Positions 24,330 through 26,526 of a stretch of 26,526 nucleotides of DNA are shown one piece after another (position 1 is the first letter of the stretch; every line of letters starts with the position of its first letter). The stretch covers positions 1-26,526 of the forward strand of contig CAMDEF010000050.1 in NCBI GenBank assembly GCA_945895265.1, written 5' to 3'. Origin of the DNA: Bordetella parapertussis. Lineage in GTDB: Bacteria; Pseudomonadota; Gammaproteobacteria; Burkholderiales; Burkholderiaceae_B. The notes under the pieces are model-generated. The model did no database searches. It saw only the letters and a list, made by a program, of their open reading frames with translations, and was not told the origin of the DNA. The position numbers and the translations under genes are program-made.

Positions 24330-25562
24330 ATGAGTTTGAAAATGACCATAAGAATAACGAAACGCCCGCACATCTTAATTGCGGGTGGTGGAATTGGTGG
24401 CTTAGCGGCGGCTTTAGCCTTGCTTAAGCGAGGCTTTGACGTTGACGTGTATGAACAGGCCTCTGAATTACGCGAGGTGGGTGCTGGCGTTCAGCTAAGT
24501 GCGAATGGGGCGCGTGTTTTGCACGAACTCGGTGTGTTGCCCGAGTTTCGCGCGTTAGCCTGTGAGGCCGAGGGCAAAGAAATTCGCCTCTGGAACACCG
24601 GCCAAGCCTGGAAGTTATTTGAGGTGGGTCTTGAGTCAGTTGAGCGTTACGGCTTTGGTCATTATTTAACCTATCGGCCTGATCTGTTGGCGGTCTTGGT
24701 CGAAGGGGTGCGCCGTGAAAAACCCGATGCGATTCATTTAAATGCGCGTTGTATCGGCTTTGCACAATCCGAGCAAAGCGTGACACTGCAATACGAAACG
24801 GCCGGACAGACCTACACCGCCCAGGGTGATTGCCTGATCGGTGCGGATGGCGTGCACTCTCGTATTCGCCACGGGCTGTTTGGCGATGACAATCCGATCT
24901 ATACAGGGATGCTGTCTTGGCGTGGCGTGGTGCCCATGGATAAGCTGCCAGCGCATATGCGCAGAATGGTCGGTACCAATTGGGTTGGCCCCGGTGGCCA
25001 TGTGGTGCATTACCCTGTGCATCGCGGTGAGTACATGAACTTTAACGGCATCATGGAAGTCGCGGGCTGGCAGGTCGAATCCTGGAGCGCGCAGGGTACC
25101 CACGAAGAATGCCACGCTACCTTTTCTGGGTGGCACGACGATATTCACAGCATGATCAGGCTTTTTTCAAAGCCGTATAAGTGGGCCCTGATGGGGCGTG
25201 AGCCCCTACCTCAGTGGAGCATTGGGCGTGTGAGCCTGCTGGGAGATGCCTGTCACTCAATGTTGCCGATGCTTGCACAGGGCGCTGTGATGTCGCTAGA
25301 AGATGGCGTGGTGCTGGCCCGTTCGCTTGAGGCTGCAGGAGATGATGTTGAGCAGGGCCTGCAGCGCTATCAACAAGCCCGTATCGAACGCACCACTAAA
25401 GTTGTGTTGGGTTCGGCCGAAAACGGTAAACGCTTTCAAAGTCGTACACTAGCAGATGCTGCGTCTGCAGAAGAATACGTGAATCGTGAATGGACCCCCG
25501 AAAAAGTTCGTGCGCGTTATCAGTGGCTGTACGAATATGATGTCACGACGGTGCCGGTGTAA
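24330..25562 (+). CDS. FAD-dependent aromatic-type monooxygenase (salicylate / 3-hydroxybenzoate hydroxylase-like)
   Basis: This is a group A flavoprotein hydroxylase of 410 residues. The FAD-binding GxGxxG is G19-G21-G24 (AGGGIGGLAAAL), with Glu42 ending the second strand. The DG motif is GADG at 171-174 and the GD motif is GDACHSMLPMLAQG from 305, both intact. It resembles salicylate 1-monooxygenase and 3-hydroxybenzoate 6-hydroxylase. The substrate is likely an aromatic acid but cannot be fixed. The ATG at 24330 gives the listed length; ATG 24342 is an alternative, as neither has a strong ribosome site. Its stop codon is the first triplet of a 38-bp tandem repeat. The GST gene follows after 155 nt. 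Confidence 0.87.
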   Translation: MSLKMTIRITKRPHILIAGGGIGGLAAALALLKRGFDVDVYEQASELREVGAGVQLSANGARVLHELGVLPEFRALACEAEGKEIRLWNTGQAWKLFEVGLESVERYGFGHYLTYRPDLLAVLVEGVRREKPDAIHLNARCIGFAQSEQSVTLQYETAGQTYTAQGDCLIGADGVHSRIRHGLFGDDNPIYTGMLSWRGVVPMDKLPAHMRRMVGTNWVGPGGHVVHYPVHRGEYMNFNGIMEVAGWQVESWSAQGTHEECHATFSGWHDDIHSMIRLFSKPYKWALMGREPLPQWSIGRVSLLGDACHSMLPMLAQGAVMSLEDGVVLARSLEAAGDDVEQGLQRYQQARIERTTKVVLGSAENGKRFQSRTLADAASAEEYVNREWTPEKVRARYQWLYEYDVTTVPV

Positions 25563-25673
25563 GAGCCGCGCCGTATTGTGTGACTAGATTTTTGATGTAA
25601 GAGCCTCGCAGTGCTGTGCAGCGAGACTGTTGATATAAGAGCCTCGCAGTGCTGTACGGCAAGATGTTTGCTG
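25560..25673 (+). repeat. Three tandem 38-bp repeats beginning at the monooxygenase stop codon
   Basis: Units begin at 25560, 25598 and 25636, each with TAAGAGCC. Units 2 and 3 share the longest match (TAAGAGCCTCGCAGTGCTGT); unit 1 is more diverged. A partial fourth start (CAAGGCG) lies at 25674. Unit 2 can fold through CTCGC/GCGAG. The TAA of unit 1 is the stop of the FAD monooxygenase. Confidence 0.85.
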
Positions 25674-25717
25674 CAAGGCGTAGATCACCCATGATTATTT
25701 GAATAAGGACTGCTTCG

Positions 25718-26341
25718 ATGACCGCTCGTTTCTATTACTCCCCACGTTCGTGTGCTTTGGCTAGCCATATTGTTCTTGAACATGTTGGCGCTGATTTTGA
25801 AGCGATTCGTCTTGATTTTCAGGCAAATCAGCAACGCTCAGCCGAGTATTTGGCGATTAACGCGAAAGGCCGTGTACCTGCTTTAGTGACCGAACGCGGC
25901 GTGATCACCGAGACCCCCGCCATCTTGCTGTACTTGGCTCAAACTCATCCGCAAAGCGGCGTAGCACCCTTAGATGATCCCTTTGCGCTAGCCGAGTTAC
26001 AGGCCGTAAATAGCTGGTTCTGTTCAACGGTACATGTGGCGCATGCGCACGGAACGCGCGGCGCTCGTTGGGCAGACGATGCCAGCGCCTTGCAAGCCAT
26101 GAAAGCCAAAGTTGCGCAGAACATGACTGATTGCTTTGACTGGATTGAGCGCGAGTTGCTGCGTGGCCCATGGGTGATGGGTAAGGATTTTAGCGTTGCA
26201 GACCCTTATCTCTTTACTCTCACGATCTGGTTGATGCAAAACGGCGTCGAGCTCGCGCGCTTTCCGCGCTTAGCCGATCACTACCAACGGATGCTCGCCT
26301 TACCTGCAGTACAAAAGATTGCGCCACTGCACAATCTTTAA
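25718..26341 (+). CDS. Glutathione S-transferase family protein (beta-class-like)
   Basis: This 207-residue cytosolic GST-fold protein has the usual length. The thioredoxin-like N-terminal domain starts with FYYSPRSCALASHIVLEH, where Cys12 is in the position of the catalytic cysteine of beta-class enzymes. 'KGRVPALVTERGVITET' is the glutathione-binding cis-Pro strand, and 'ETPAILLYLA' follows. The C-terminal helical domain includes 'FSVADPYLF', the conserved N-capping box. It follows the FAD monooxygenase and could act on a reactive product of it, or be a general detoxification enzyme. The start has AAGGA upstream. Confidence 0.9.
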   Translation: MTARFYYSPRSCALASHIVLEHVGADFEAIRLDFQANQQRSAEYLAINAKGRVPALVTERGVITETPAILLYLAQTHPQSGVAPLDDPFALAELQAVNSWFCSTVHVAHAHGTRGARWADDASALQAMKAKVAQNMTDCFDWIERELLRGPWVMGKDFSVADPYLFTLTIWLMQNGVELARFPRLADHYQRMLALPAVQKIAPLHNL

Positions 26342-26377
26342 TGTTCGTCGTCGTGGCTCACACGAAAGGCCTGTTGC

Positions 26378-26526
26378 ATGAAAAAGACTGATCTGTATAA
26401 AAACTTAGGTCTGAAAATTGACGGCAAACTCAAACAAGCCGGTACGCCTGATCGTTTTGCGGCAGGCGGTGTGCTTGATCGCAAAGAGCAACGCAAGATT
26501 GATCAAGAAAAAGGGTTGATCCCTTT
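26378..26526 (+). CDS. Unrecognised protein; 3' partial, continues beyond the window
   Basis: An open frame starts at ATG 26378 with AAAGG about 8 nt upstream and runs to the window end (49 codons). The visible part begins MKKTDLYKNLGLKI and is rich in Lys, Asp and Gln (AGTPDRFAAGG, DRKEQRKIDQ). No domain could be assigned with confidence. It lies 36 nt after the GST stop. Short proteins with this kind of basic N-terminus are common in Burkholderiales, but the function is unknown to me. Confidence 0.6.
   Translation, partial: MKKTDLYKNLGLKIDGKLKQAGTPDRFAAGGVLDRKEQRKIDQEKGLIP

Noticed and set aside
24424..25148. Minus-strand open frames opposite the FAD monooxygenase
   Set aside because: They are Arg/His-rich shadows of the monooxygenase codons with no ribosome site or recognisable domain.
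25560..25700. CRISPR array, suggested by regularly spaced repeats
   Set aside because: The 38-bp units are directly tandem with no unique spacers, are imperfect, and no cas genes are present.

Overview
The window reads as chromosomal DNA of a betaproteobacterium in the Burkholderiales, most likely Alcaligenaceae or a close relative. The evidence is two tripartite-tricarboxylate (Bug/TctC-type) periplasmic binding proteins, an elongation factor P of the arginine-32 type with its rhamnosyltransferase EarP, and the mostly beta-proteobacterial families DUF2863 and DUF1178. No rRNA, tRNA, IS element, prophage or CRISPR array was seen.

Layout. 1-6424 (+): end of an oligopeptide-type ABC uptake operon. 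It holds a partial binding protein with a C-terminal membrane anchor, an OppB-like permease, and a 1146-residue protein that joins an OppC-like permease to two ATPase domains. 6581-7346 (+): a DUF1178 protein and a YkgJ-type cysteine-cluster protein. 7546-8282 (+): a HEPN/MNT (HepT/MntA) toxin-antitoxin pair, ended by a strong two-way terminator shared with efp. 8329-12906: efp (-), an MFS transporter (+) lying between efp and its partner earP, then earP (-) and a DUF2863 gene (-). The convergent MFS/earP junction has been tandemly duplicated. 13159-15744 (-): acnB with a clear terminator and a sigma70-like promoter next to a TCTTATATAAGA palindrome.

16085-20133 (+): an apparent catabolic operon of a Bug binding protein, a phytanoyl-CoA-dioxygenase-type Fe(II)/2-oxoglutarate oxygenase, a glutathione-dependent formaldehyde dehydrogenase-type ADH and a xylose-isomerase-like TIM barrel. 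20150-20326 (-): a very small coiled-coil plus membrane protein. 20504-22880 (+): a second set with a hotdog thioesterase, a Bug binding protein and another PhyH-type oxygenase. 22985-24217 (-): an exporter-like MFS protein. 24330-26341 (+): an FAD aromatic-type monooxygenase and a beta-class-like GST. 26378-26526 (+): the start of an unrecognised small gene.

From 16 kb on, the genes look like accessory uptake and oxidation functions. Two separate 'Bug + PhyH oxygenase' modules sit within 6 kb. The first also carries a formaldehyde dehydrogenase-like gene, which suggests, by inference only, that the oxygenase releases formaldehyde by demethylating an imported compound. The less ordinary observations are the permease-ATPase-ATPase fusion, the HepT/MntA pair beside efp, the duplicated MFS/earP junction, the repeats that carry stop codons, and the paired Bug/PhyH modules.
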